In this document: piece after piece, positions 1-6,686 of the stretch | Layout of the letters: each line of letters opens with the position of its first letter | How positions within the stretch are numbered: position 1 is the stretch's first letter | NCBI GenBank assembly: GCA_049600855.1 | Contig: JBMYQA010000229.1 | Span: 1-10,120, forward strand | DNA length: 10,120 nt | Reading direction: 5' to 3' | Origin: JBMYQA01 sp049600855 | GTDB taxonomy: Bacteria; Bacteroidota; Bacteroidia; Cytophagales; Flammeovirgaceae | Notes under the pieces: model-generated | The model's database searches: none | Told to the model about the DNA's origin: nothing | What the model saw: the letters and a program-made list of their open reading frames with translations, nothing else | Program-made: the position numbers and the translations under genes

Positions 1-58
1 TAATGATATGGTATTTCAAACTTAATTTTTTTCTAAATTTATTCAAAACAATAAAACA

Positions 59-76
59 CAATACATTCATGTATTG
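59..76. promoter_or_regulatory. Perfect 18-nt palindrome upstream of the TonB-receptor gene (candidate operator)
   Basis: The sequence CAATACATTCATGTATTG has two perfect 8-bp arms around a 2-nt centre and ends 23 nt before the receptor start codon. A dimeric regulator could bind such a site, and the position would suit repression or a leader hairpin. A poor match to the Bacteroidota -7 element (TAAATTTA, 34-41) lies just upstream, which would put the palindrome in the 5' leader, but no convincing -33 element accompanies it. Which regulator would bind is unknown. The symmetry is observed; the function is inferred. Confidence 0.35.
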
Positions 77-99
77 ATGACTTCAAACAGCGAGCTATA

Positions 100-2244
100 A
101 TGAAAAAGAAAGTGCTGTTATTCTTATGGTATTTATGCGCTATCCAAATCGGCTATGCTCAATCTGACAGTGTGGCGAATACGGTGCTTCTTAATATTCC
201 TGTTAAGGATATTTTAGAGAAAGGCAGCCAATCGGAACGCCAAGCAGAAATCGTTGGTGCCAGTCAGTATCGGCAATTACTCAAAGACGTTCCTGCTAGT
301 GTGTTAGTGATTGAACAAGAACAAATTTTGGCGAATAACTATGAAGATTTATCTGATTTACTCAAAGATTTACCCGGATTTGATGTGATAGAGAATGCGG
401 GGGTATTTGGCGAATACTATGTAAATAGAGGTGTAAATGGCAATGATCGGCTACTGATTTTGGTAGATGGGCGTAAGCTAAATGCTTATGCGGGCACTTT
501 TTTATCTGTTGGCAATTCCATTTCACTGCGCTTTGCCGAACGTGTTGAAGTCATTTATGGTGCTTCATCCATTGTGTATGGTGCCGATGCATTTTCGTGT
601 GTCATCAACATTGTTTCCAAAAGTAATCGCCCCGAGCGGCAAATCAACTCTTCACTAAGTTATGGTTCGTTTGGAAGCATAGACACTTCGATAGAAATAC
701 AACAACCCATCACAAATGAATTTTATATTACCCTTTTTGGTAGGCTCTATCATTCTGATGGTTTCGACAACAATATGGAAGGCCCATATGCCGCACCTCA
801 TAACTATCCATTGCCGCTTTCAGACGAGTTTAGCCTCCCTATAAATGATCATACCGTGTTTGCCGAAGCGCGTTATAAACAACTCCGATTTGGCTTTTTC
901 AGGCAATTCTTCAGCGAAGGAACCACACGTTCTCTTACCCCTAATATCTATGTGTATAATGACCAAGCGGAATGGACTGTACATAAAAATATCTACTGGG
1001 CAAATTATGAAAAAAGCTTTGGAGAAGGAGGAACACTTTCGTTAGATTTATCCTACACCCAACATATCCAAGATAAAGACAGTCAGTTTTTTCGATTTAC
1101 AGTGCCGAATGACTTCACAAATACACAAATTCAATTCATGACGGGTAGAGATCGGACTTGGAAAGCGTTGACCAAATACAATCGCACCATCAATGAGGTA
1201 GTGGATTTTATTGTGGGTTTGCAATTGGAAAGCACTAATAGTGTACCGCATTATGCCAATGATGAAGTGTTTAGTCGGCCCTATCAGTTTACAGGCTTTG
1301 TGCGCGACTCTATTGAGCAGGTATTATTAATTAAAGAACGCAAAGTAGGTTTATTTAGCCAAATTGCCATTAAACCCAATAATTGGTTTAACCTAACCAT
1401 AGGCGGTCGATACGATTACTCTAGGCTCTTTGACAATACCTTTAATCCAAGAATCGCCTTGATTTTAGGAGAAGAGAAGTTCATTACCAAATTAATCTAC
1501 AGCACTGCGTTTCAAGCGCCTTCCTTGTTCTCAAGGTATGAGCAATTTGGCGCTCCTACCGTAGTGATGATTCCCAATACAGAACAAGACTTTGAGTTAA
1601 CGAATCAGAAAATCCAATCGGCTGAAATCGAACTCTCTTATAAATTGACAAGCGATTGGACAGTACGTGCAAATTTATTTTACAACAATGCTACCGATTT
1701 AATAGAACGGCGATCGTATACAGACAGCACCTTTAATCAATACTTTGGCACCTTTACTCCAGGTTTACGCAATGAAAATATTGGTCAACAAGTTTCTTAT
1801 GGTACTACCTTATCGGTAAATGGAACGATAAAGGATAATATCAGTGCGTATTTCCACTATACCTACACCGATGCCAATGTGCAAAATGAAGGAGGCGACA
1901 TCCCTTTGTCTAGGGTTTCTAATCACAAACTTGCTGCTGGTCTTATTTATAAAAATGCGTTTCGTTACTTCACCTTTGCCCCCCGTATACGGTGGATTGG
2001 TCCTATGAATACGCCACAGGCTAGTGCGATTTGGCCGGGTAATCAACAAGCTCCTGGCTATTTGATGGCTAACCTTACGGTACAAATTAAAGATGTATTG
2101 CCCAACTTCGTGTTTTTTGCCAATATGGAAAACATGATTTCTTCTAATCATACACATGTCGGGCTTTTTCAAGGAGGAATTTATTTAGATGCGATCCCTC
2201 AACCAAGATTTGCAGGACGCTTGGGCTTACAATTTAGTTTTTAA
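100..2244 (+). CDS. TonB-dependent outer-membrane receptor
   Basis: This 714-residue protein is a gated outer-membrane channel that would import a scarce ligand using TonB-ExbBD energy. A signal peptide occupies about residues 1-20 (MKKK, hydrophobic core, GYA-QS cleavage site). The plug runs from about 63 to 175: it opens with DVPASVLVI, contains the NRGVNGNDRLLILVDGR segment and ends with VEVIYGASSIVYGADAFSCVINIVSK, all typical of the family. The segment AEIVGASQY (49-57) sits where a TonB box is expected. The rest, rich in alternating aromatic residues, is the 22-strand barrel and ends in a terminal Phe (LGLQFSF) as outer-membrane assembly signals do. No N-terminal carboxypeptidase-like extension and no SusD partner are present, so a SusC-type glycan importer is unlikely. 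The size suits siderophore, cobalamin or metal-complex receptors, but the ligand cannot be read from the sequence. No Shine-Dalgarno precedes the ATG. The phosphatase gene follows directly. Confidence 0.93.
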   Translation: MKKKVLLFLWYLCAIQIGYAQSDSVANTVLLNIPVKDILEKGSQSERQAEIVGASQYRQLLKDVPASVLVIEQEQILANNYEDLSDLLKDLPGFDVIENAGVFGEYYVNRGVNGNDRLLILVDGRKLNAYAGTFLSVGNSISLRFAERVEVIYGASSIVYGADAFSCVINIVSKSNRPERQINSSLSYGSFGSIDTSIEIQQPITNEFYITLFGRLYHSDGFDNNMEGPYAAPHNYPLPLSDEFSLPINDHTVFAEARYKQLRFGFFRQFFSEGTTRSLTPNIYVYNDQAEWTVHKNIYWANYEKSFGEGGTLSLDLSYTQHIQDKDSQFFRFTVPNDFTNTQIQFMTGRDRTWKALTKYNRTINEVVDFIVGLQLESTNSVPHYANDEVFSRPYQFTGFVRDSIEQVLLIKERKVGLFSQIAIKPNNWFNLTIGGRYDYSRLFDNTFNPRIALILGEEKFITKLIYSTAFQAPSLFSRYEQFGAPTVVMIPNTEQDFELTNQKIQSAEIELSYKLTSDWTVRANLFYNNATDLIERRSYTDSTFNQYFGTFTPGLRNENIGQQVSYGTTLSVNGTIKDNISAYFHYTYTDANVQNEGGDIPLSRVSNHKLAAGLIYKNAFRYFTFAPRIRWIGPMNTPQASAIWPGNQQAPGYLMANLTVQIKDVLPNFVFFANMENMISSNHTHVGLFQGGIYLDAIPQPRFAGRLGLQFSF

Positions 2245-2292
2245 ATGCTGAACTCTCATTTATATATCAATCACAAAGTAATCTACCGATCA

Positions 2293-4677
2293 ATGAATCG
2301 TAGTATAATTATAGTATTTATCCTCTTACTCAGTCCGATGTCGATGTTTGGGCAGAGCAAAGACTTAACAAGTTTACTTTCTGATTTGAACAACGCAGTT
2401 GGCGAAGAGCAAAAAGCCAGTTTGCAATTCCAAATTGGTAGTATATACTATAATAAAGCGATTTATCAGCGTGCTATTGATTACTTCCAAGAAACCTACC
2501 CCTATTACCAAAAAGTAAATGATGTTTCGCGCATGCGCATTATTCTTCGGCAATTGGCTCAATCGCATCAAGAGCTACAGGCATTTCCACAAGCCGCTGA
2601 TTACTTTGAAAAACTACTCCCATTCGAAGATGATGCTCAAAAAATAGCACTATTATTAAAATTATCTTGGCTGGCAGAAAAAACGCAAAGGCGCGATCAA
2701 GCATTGGCATTTAGCCAACAAGCCCTAGAACTTGCCAAAAAATCAAATGATTTAGCGAATGTATCTACCATACAAAACAACATTGGCTATCACATGATGC
2801 AAGATGGCAACTACGAGGAAGCAAGTAAATATTTCAACTTGGCACTATCGACTCACAGATCTTTAAAAGCAAATGCTGATCCTAATCAAAAAGCCCGAAT
2901 TTTATTAAATCTAGGCACGATCAATGCATTAAAAGGTGATTATAGACATGCTAGAGAAGAATATCGGAAATCACTCGTATTAGAAGAGAAACAAAAAAAC
3001 TACGATAAAATTGCCAATGTCAATAATTACATTGCGGTAAGTTACCTCAAAAGCGGGAAGCGTGAAATTGCCCTCTCCTTTGCCGAAAAAGCAAAAGCAC
3101 TTGCGGAAGCAAATCAAGCTCAACAAGTATTACTAGACAGTTATCGTATTTTAGCACGCATCTATAAAGAAAAAAACAACCTCCAAGAGTTTCAGAAATA
3201 CAGCCAACTCCAACAAAAGCTACAGGAAACCCTCAACAAACAACAACAAGCAAAGGGCAAACAACTGCTAGAAGATCAATTATTGGCAGAACGGGAAGAA
3301 AATGAGCTCAAAATATTATTGGCAGAAAAAGCCAGACAAGTAGCTAAAGCAAGAGAAGCTTTGCTGGAAAAAGATAAAAAGGAAAAAGAATTAACGCTCA
3401 AAAATCAAGAGTTAGAATTAGCCAAGCAAAAACAGAAGGTACAAGAAGAACAACTGAAACGTCAGCAACAACAACAAGAGTTAATTTCGCAACAACTGCG
3501 TTTAGCAGAACAAAAAACCTTAGCCGAACGCAGGCAAAAAGAAATAGAAATCCAACGTCAAGAAACAGAGAAACAGCGATTATTAGCCGAAAAGTTTGAT
3601 ACAGAACGACTCAAGAAAGAAAAAGAATTAGAAGCTGCAGCCAAAGAGAAAGAATTACAAGAACAGAAACTTCAACAAGAGAAATCTAGGAAAAACTTCA
3701 CGTATTGGTTGTTGGGATTGGCTGTCATTATTGTCGTCTTAATGTTTTTTGTAGTGTATAATGCCCAGCGTTCTCGTAAAGCAGTACATCGAAGAAACGT
3801 AAGAATTCAACAAATAAATGAAGAAATTCAGGTACAAAATGAGGAATTACTTCAAACGCAGGAGGAATTGCAGGCCCAACGCGATTTCGTAGATGCACAA
3901 AATAAAGAATTAGGCTATAAAAATTCGATGATTAATTCGAGTTTGAATTATGCCCAAAAAATACAAGAGGCCATTTTACCTTTTGATACCAGATTTAATA
4001 ACCATTTTTCTGATCACTTCATTTTGTATCAGCCCCGCGACTTGGTATCTGGTGATTTTTATTGGCTAGAACATGTGAATGACAATATTATCATTGCTAT
4101 GGTAGATTGCACTGGGCATGGGGTGCCTGGCGCTTTTATGTCAATGATTGGCTACACCTTACTTTCTGAGATTGTGGTCACCAAACAAATGACTTCACCT
4201 ACTCAAATCTTAGAAAACATGCATCGCATGATTTACCGTGCCCTTAAACAAGACCTTTCCAAAAATAATGATGGCATGGATATGAGTGTCTGCATTATAC
4301 GAGAACACGATAAAAAAATGGAAGTGCGATTTGCAGGTGCTAAACTTCCGTTGTATTACATTGAAAATGAGGAATTAAAAATTATTAAAGGAACACGCAG
4401 GTCATTAGGCGGAAATTCAATTACAAGTAAAGCTTTTGAAGAACACCGCCTCCATCTTTCAAAAGGCACAAAGCTCTACTTATTTACAGATGGCTTGCAA
4501 GATCAGCACAATAAAGCGCTTAAAAAGTTTGGTTCTAAACAGGTTAAACGCATTCTCTCTGAACATCACCAGAAGCCCATGAAAGCACAGCATCAACTCT
4601 TGTTAGATGCCCTACAAAAACACCAAGGCGATGAGAAACAACGCGATGACATTTCCTTTATTGGGATAAAGCTTTAA
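2293..4677 (+). CDS. TPR / coiled-coil / transmembrane SpoIIE-type protein phosphatase
   Basis: This is a 794-residue signalling protein, numbered from the preferred start. An in-frame ATG at 2245, abutting the receptor stop, would add 16 polar residues before the signal peptide. The ATG at 2293 gives a proper one (MNRS, hydrophobic core, MFGQS). Residues about 30-310 are TPR-like helical pairs (e.g. GNYEEASKYFNLAL, GDYRHAREEYRKSL). Residues 310-465 form a long Q/E/K-rich coiled coil. One membrane helix follows (about 469-492, YWLLGLAVIIVVLMFFVVY), then a second coiled coil. The C-terminal 240 residues are a PP2C/SpoIIE domain with its metal ligands intact: GDFYW (D588), VDCTGHGVPGAFMS (D605), FTDG (D733) and RDD (785-786). 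The TPR part should be periplasmic and the phosphatase cytoplasmic, likely acting on a phosphoprotein such as an anti-sigma-factor antagonist. No kinase, HAMP or antagonist gene is adjacent. Probably co-transcribed with the receptor gene. Confidence 0.9.
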   Translation: MNRSIIIVFILLLSPMSMFGQSKDLTSLLSDLNNAVGEEQKASLQFQIGSIYYNKAIYQRAIDYFQETYPYYQKVNDVSRMRIILRQLAQSHQELQAFPQAADYFEKLLPFEDDAQKIALLLKLSWLAEKTQRRDQALAFSQQALELAKKSNDLANVSTIQNNIGYHMMQDGNYEEASKYFNLALSTHRSLKANADPNQKARILLNLGTINALKGDYRHAREEYRKSLVLEEKQKNYDKIANVNNYIAVSYLKSGKREIALSFAEKAKALAEANQAQQVLLDSYRILARIYKEKNNLQEFQKYSQLQQKLQETLNKQQQAKGKQLLEDQLLAEREENELKILLAEKARQVAKAREALLEKDKKEKELTLKNQELELAKQKQKVQEEQLKRQQQQQELISQQLRLAEQKTLAERRQKEIEIQRQETEKQRLLAEKFDTERLKKEKELEAAAKEKELQEQKLQQEKSRKNFTYWLLGLAVIIVVLMFFVVYNAQRSRKAVHRRNVRIQQINEEIQVQNEELLQTQEELQAQRDFVDAQNKELGYKNSMINSSLNYAQKIQEAILPFDTRFNNHFSDHFILYQPRDLVSGDFYWLEHVNDNIIIAMVDCTGHGVPGAFMSMIGYTLLSEIVVTKQMTSPTQILENMHRMIYRALKQDLSKNNDGMDMSVCIIREHDKKMEVRFAGAKLPLYYIENEELKIIKGTRRSLGGNSITSKAFEEHRLHLSKGTKLYLFTDGLQDQHNKALKKFGSKQVKRILSEHHQKPMKAQHQLLLDALQKHQGDEKQRDDISFIGIKL

Positions 4678-4681
4678 AACA

Positions 4682-5743
4682 TTATCCCTTCGCTTTCTTC
4701 TTCCGCTTACGATTCAAATCAATTTCGGGCATGAGTGGTTTTCCTTCTTCTAAAAACGCGTAAAAATGCTGTGCTAAATAGGGGGTGAGTGAAATCCCTT
4801 TTGCCCCCATGCCATTAAATAAGCCCACTTGTGGATATTTAGGATGAAGTCCAACAAATGGTCTGCGATCGTAGGTAGCCGGGCGTATTCCTGCCCAATG
4901 ATCGAGCACTTCATACGGTAATGTTACCAATGCTTCCAACTTTTCCATCACCTGTAACTTCCCTTTTTCGGTTGGGGTGGTATCCAATTGGTTAAACTCA
5001 AACGTAGATCCTACTTTATACGTTTTATCCAGTTGTGGAATAACCCAACATCCGCGATTAATAATTTGCTCAAATGCATCACCTTGAAATTTGACGCGTA
5101 AAATTTCTCCCTTCACTCTTCGATAATCTAACCAATCAAACAAGGCATTGTCTGCATTAAAAGCGCCATCACAAAAGATCACTTTACCAAAAGAAAGGCC
5201 CTTCCAAGCAACCTTCCCATCTGCTAAATTTAATGCTTGAGGGGTAATAAATGTATGCTGAAGCATATGGTGCTGTTTAAAAAAACCAGCCGCCGCCGCT
5301 AAATAGCTATTTGTATCTACATATCCAGCTTGCTTTAATTCCATACCACCAAAATGGGTATTTAATTTACCCACATACTTTTCGCTAGGCGACTGGAGAA
5401 TGTAATCGTGATAACTGATTTCTCCACTTTTAGCTACCCAAGTATTTTGTTTCTCTACACTATCGAATGGGATATAAATTGGAATTTGGTGGAAAAAAGT
5501 ACACTGAAGTCGCGCTTCCTGTTGGGGATAAAATTGATGGAGGTAGGGAAAAATGAGATCGGCTAACCAAGTTTTCGTCAGTTTTCGACCAGTAATTGGA
5601 TTAAATAGACCAGCAGCGGCTTTTGTAGAGGTAAAAGGCTTGGGTTGATCTACCACTAATACTTTTTTACTGTGATCTAACAGCGTGAAAGCCAAGTTAG
5701 TACCAGCAATTCCTTGCCCAATTATCAGATAATCGAAATCCAT
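4682..5743 (-). CDS. FAD-dependent oxidoreductase, DAO (D-amino-acid oxidase/glycine oxidase-like) family
   Basis: This 353-residue, apparently cytosolic flavoenzyme has no signal peptide. The N-terminus is a dinucleotide-binding beta-alpha-beta unit: DYLIIGQGIAGTNLAFTLL gives GxGxxG at residues 9-14, and VLVVDQ ends the second strand. AAGLFNPITGRKL follows (about 43-55), a conserved position in DAO enzymes near the flavin. The C-terminal half carries the second FAD signature WAGIRPATYDRRPFVG and then NGMGAKGISLTPYLA, as in glycine oxidase (ThiO) and the C-terminal oxidase domain of MnmC. Length suits a stand-alone DAO protein. No thi genes and no MnmC methyltransferase domain are nearby, so the substrate (a secondary or primary amine) is unresolved. 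The C-terminus is very basic (NRKRKKKAKG). The stop lies 4 nt from the convergent phosphatase gene with no terminator between. Neither a Shine-Dalgarno nor a clear promoter is visible upstream, where a MITE-like element begins within 50 nt. Confidence 0.85.
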   Translation of the reverse strand: MDFDYLIIGQGIAGTNLAFTLLDHSKKVLVVDQPKPFTSTKAAAGLFNPITGRKLTKTWLADLIFPYLHQFYPQQEARLQCTFFHQIPIYIPFDSVEKQNTWVAKSGEISYHDYILQSPSEKYVGKLNTHFGGMELKQAGYVDTNSYLAAAAGFFKQHHMLQHTFITPQALNLADGKVAWKGLSFGKVIFCDGAFNADNALFDWLDYRRVKGEILRVKFQGDAFEQIINRGCWVIPQLDKTYKVGSTFEFNQLDTTPTEKGKLQVMEKLEALVTLPYEVLDHWAGIRPATYDRRPFVGLHPKYPQVGLFNGMGAKGISLTPYLAQHFYAFLEEGKPLMPEIDLNRKRKKKAKG

Positions 5744-5792
5744 GCGTTATGATATTTGAAGACTTCTTGTTATTTTTCGATCTCATGCTTTA

Positions 5793-5840
5793 GAGATTGT
5801 TTGGAAATCTATTCTTGATTTTTTTAGGCGGCTTTTTCCA
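5793..5840 (+). repeat. Left terminal inverted repeat of the MITE-like element
   Basis: This 48-nt arm pairs with 5905-5952. The outer 16 nt match 13/16; the remaining part matches at about three quarters by eye, including a shared TTTTTAG block and the inner edge TTTTTCCA. Confidence 0.55.
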
Positions 5841-5863
5841 CCTGTTTTCGTTACTAAAATGCT

Positions 5864-5895
5864 CATTTAGCGCTGCTAAACTAGGCATTTAGCGC
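5864..5895. repeat. CATTTAGCGC direct repeats and nested palindrome in the element core
   Basis: CATTTAGCGC occurs at 5864-5873 and again at 5886-5895, 22 nt apart from start to start, close to two helical turns. Overlapping the first copy is the perfect inverted repeat TTTAGC-GCT-GCTAAA (5866-5880). Together they fill the centre of the MITE-like element. They could be the loop end of its long hairpin or protein-binding repeats. Confidence 0.5.
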
Positions 5896-5904
5896 CTCAA
5901 CAAT

Positions 5905-5952
5905 TGGAAAAATTCACACTAAAAATTTCACGACTAATTTCAAAACGGTCTC
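5905..5952 (-). repeat. Right terminal inverted repeat of the MITE-like element
   Basis: This arm is read on the minus strand from 5952 to 5905 and mirrors the left arm, beginning GAGACCGTTTTGAAAT and ending TTTTTCCA. Both arms being 48 nt long supports a single element with two defined ends. Confidence 0.55.
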
Positions 5953-6036
5953 TTAGAGATATCGCAAAAGTTGAAAAAAAAATCTGAAAGCACTTTCTGT
6001 ATCAAGATTATTTATAAGAGGTTGTATAAAATCAAT

Positions 6037-6044
6037 TATATTTG
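6037..6044 (+). promoter_or_regulatory. Bacteroidota-type -7 promoter element for the AIG2-fold gene
   Basis: TATATTTG is an exact match to the phylum's -7 consensus TAnnTTTG. It would start transcription around 6050, giving a leader of roughly 25-30 nt before the ATG at 6077. The -33 element is weak: TTTA at 6011-6014 leaves a 22-nt spacer, slightly long. Confidence 0.5.
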
Positions 6045-6076
6045 ACAATCTCATGGGCGCATAACTAAACAACAGT

Positions 6077-6523
6077 ATGAGTGAAGCATTAGCTGTACAA
6101 CAACTTTTTATCTATGGCAACTTAATGAGCTATTTTGATAATCCAATAGCTTATGTACTTGAGCGAAACTGTCAGATGGTTGGTAAGGGTACTATTCCCG
6201 GTAAGCTCCACTTTATTCAAAATGATTTCCCTGGTGCTGTATTTGATGAAAATGCTTCTTCCCTAGTCTACGGACAAATTTTTTCTATCGACCCAGAATC
6301 CTACCAATTGGTGATGCGACTGCTCGATCGTTATCACTCTTTTGATGAAGGTAATCTCAGCCAATCACTTTTTACGAAAGCCGTATTAGAAATTCAATCC
6401 GAAGGCTACCGTGTACCTTGTTGGACTTATTTATACAATCAGTCTGTAGATCAGCTTCCTCAAATTGAATCGGGCAATTATTGGCAGTTTCTGAAAGAAA
6501 ACAATCTTCATAAGAAACAATAA
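6077..6523 (+). CDS. Gamma-glutamylcyclotransferase/AIG2-fold protein, probably catalytically degenerate
   Basis: This is a 148-residue cytosolic protein. The fold is recognised from the N-terminal LFIYGNLM (10-17, in place of the family's YGSLR/YGTLR loop), then VGKGTIPGKLHF (35-46), FPGAVFD (51-57), LVYGQIFSI (63-71), LLDRYHSFDEG (82-92) and a late CWTYLYN. GGCT-like enzymes release 5-oxoproline from gamma-glutamyl compounds with a catalytic Glu in the motif LDxYEG. Here the aligned residue is His87, the following Gly is Ser, the downstream Tyr-x-Arg has become LFTK, and the Arg of the glycine loop is Met17. It may therefore bind rather than cleave a gamma-glutamyl ligand, or use E91; this is inferred by eye. 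Length fits the YtfP-like group. It has its own promoter and terminator, so it is probably monocistronic. Confidence 0.75.
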   Translation: MSEALAVQQLFIYGNLMSYFDNPIAYVLERNCQMVGKGTIPGKLHFIQNDFPGAVFDENASSLVYGQIFSIDPESYQLVMRLLDRYHSFDEGNLSQSLFTKAVLEIQSEGYRVPCWTYLYNQSVDQLPQIESGNYWQFLKENNLHKKQ

Positions 6524-6525
6524 GC

Positions 6526-6542
6526 GCACATTTAAAATGTGC
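6526..6542 (+). terminator. Hairpin terminator of the AIG2-fold gene
   Basis: GCACATTTAAAATGTGC is a perfect inverted repeat (GCACAT, 5-nt loop, ATGTGC, with further A-T pairing possible), starting 2 nt after the stop codon. A moderately T-rich run, ATTTATTTTTATT, follows after about 9 nt. The stem is short and the T run not immediate, so termination may be partial. Confidence 0.5.
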
Positions 6543-6594
6543 CCTAACTCATTTATTTTTATTCCACCTCTCCATTAATCTTCTTTTTTGTTTG

Positions 6595-6602
6595 TACTTT
6601 TG
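6595..6602 (+). promoter_or_regulatory. Bacteroidota-type -7 promoter element for lepA
   Basis: TACTTTTG fits TAnnTTTG exactly and is followed by the C common just after this element. Start of transcription would fall near 6608, giving a leader of about 80 nt. No TTTG appears at the proper -33 distance, so recognition rests on the -7 box. Confidence 0.45.
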
Positions 6603-6674
6603 CCATTTGAAGCATTTCAAGCCAAGGATATGAATTTCAGGTTTATATCGAATTGGCATCAGACTATTATATTT

Positions 6675-6681
6675 AGAGGAG
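6675..6681 (+). promoter_or_regulatory. Shine-Dalgarno sequence of lepA
   Basis: AGAGGAG lies 5 nt before the ATG at 6687. It is the only clear Shine-Dalgarno in the window and fixes the lepA start. Confidence 0.6.
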
Positions 6682-6686
6682 CATAG

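Larger units (their letters stand above)
5793..5952. mobile_element. MITE-like non-autonomous element, 160 nt, TTA-flanked
   Basis: The left end GAGATTGTTTGGAAAT (5793-5808) and the reverse complement of the right end, GAGACCGTTTTGAAAT (5937-5952), match at 13 of 16 positions. TTA stands immediately outside each end (5790-5792 and 5953-5955), as expected of a target-site duplication. The similarity continues inward to about 48 nt per arm with one small gap, both arms ending in TTTTTCCA on their own strand. No reading frame of useful length is inside, so it would move only with a transposase supplied elsewhere. A three-base TNA duplication with GAGA-starting ends is reminiscent of some IS5-family elements, but that assignment is inference. 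A caution: the direct repeat can be read as 8 nt (TTAGAGAT), because the right flank also continues GAGAT. Confidence 0.6.
5744..6076. other. 333-nt intergenic region between divergent genes
   Basis: No coding sequence is supported here. From left to right it holds about 46 nt of leader for the oxidoreductase gene, a 160-nt MITE-like element with TTA repeats at its edges, and about 120 nt of AT-rich DNA containing the promoter of the AIG2-fold gene. No tRNA, riboswitch or factor-independent terminator was recognised. Confidence 0.7.

Noticed and set aside
1810..2172. 120-residue minus-strand open frame inside the receptor gene
   Set aside because: It lies wholly within a well-supported coding sequence, has no recognisable motif and is best explained as a shadow of the barrel-coding strand.
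100..2244. SusC-type glycan importer linked to the amylase
   Set aside because: The receptor lacks the SusC N-terminal extension and length, has no SusD neighbour, and is about 6 kb away from the amylase gene on the other strand.
3240..3690. Repetitive CAA/GAA-rich stretch as a possible DNA repeat array
   Set aside because: It encodes the in-frame Q/E/K-rich coiled coil of the phosphatase; there is no regular repeat unit at the DNA level.
4682..5743. Assignment as thiO or mnmC
   Set aside because: The DAO signatures are shared, but there is no thiamine gene context and no methyltransferase domain, so a specific symbol is not justified.
5798..5960. Alternative reading of the mobile element with an 8-nt TTAGAGAT duplication
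   Set aside because: With those boundaries the left and right ends are no longer symmetric; the GAGA-starting inverted ends fit a TTA duplication better, and the extra GAGAT in the right flank is probably chance or target preference.
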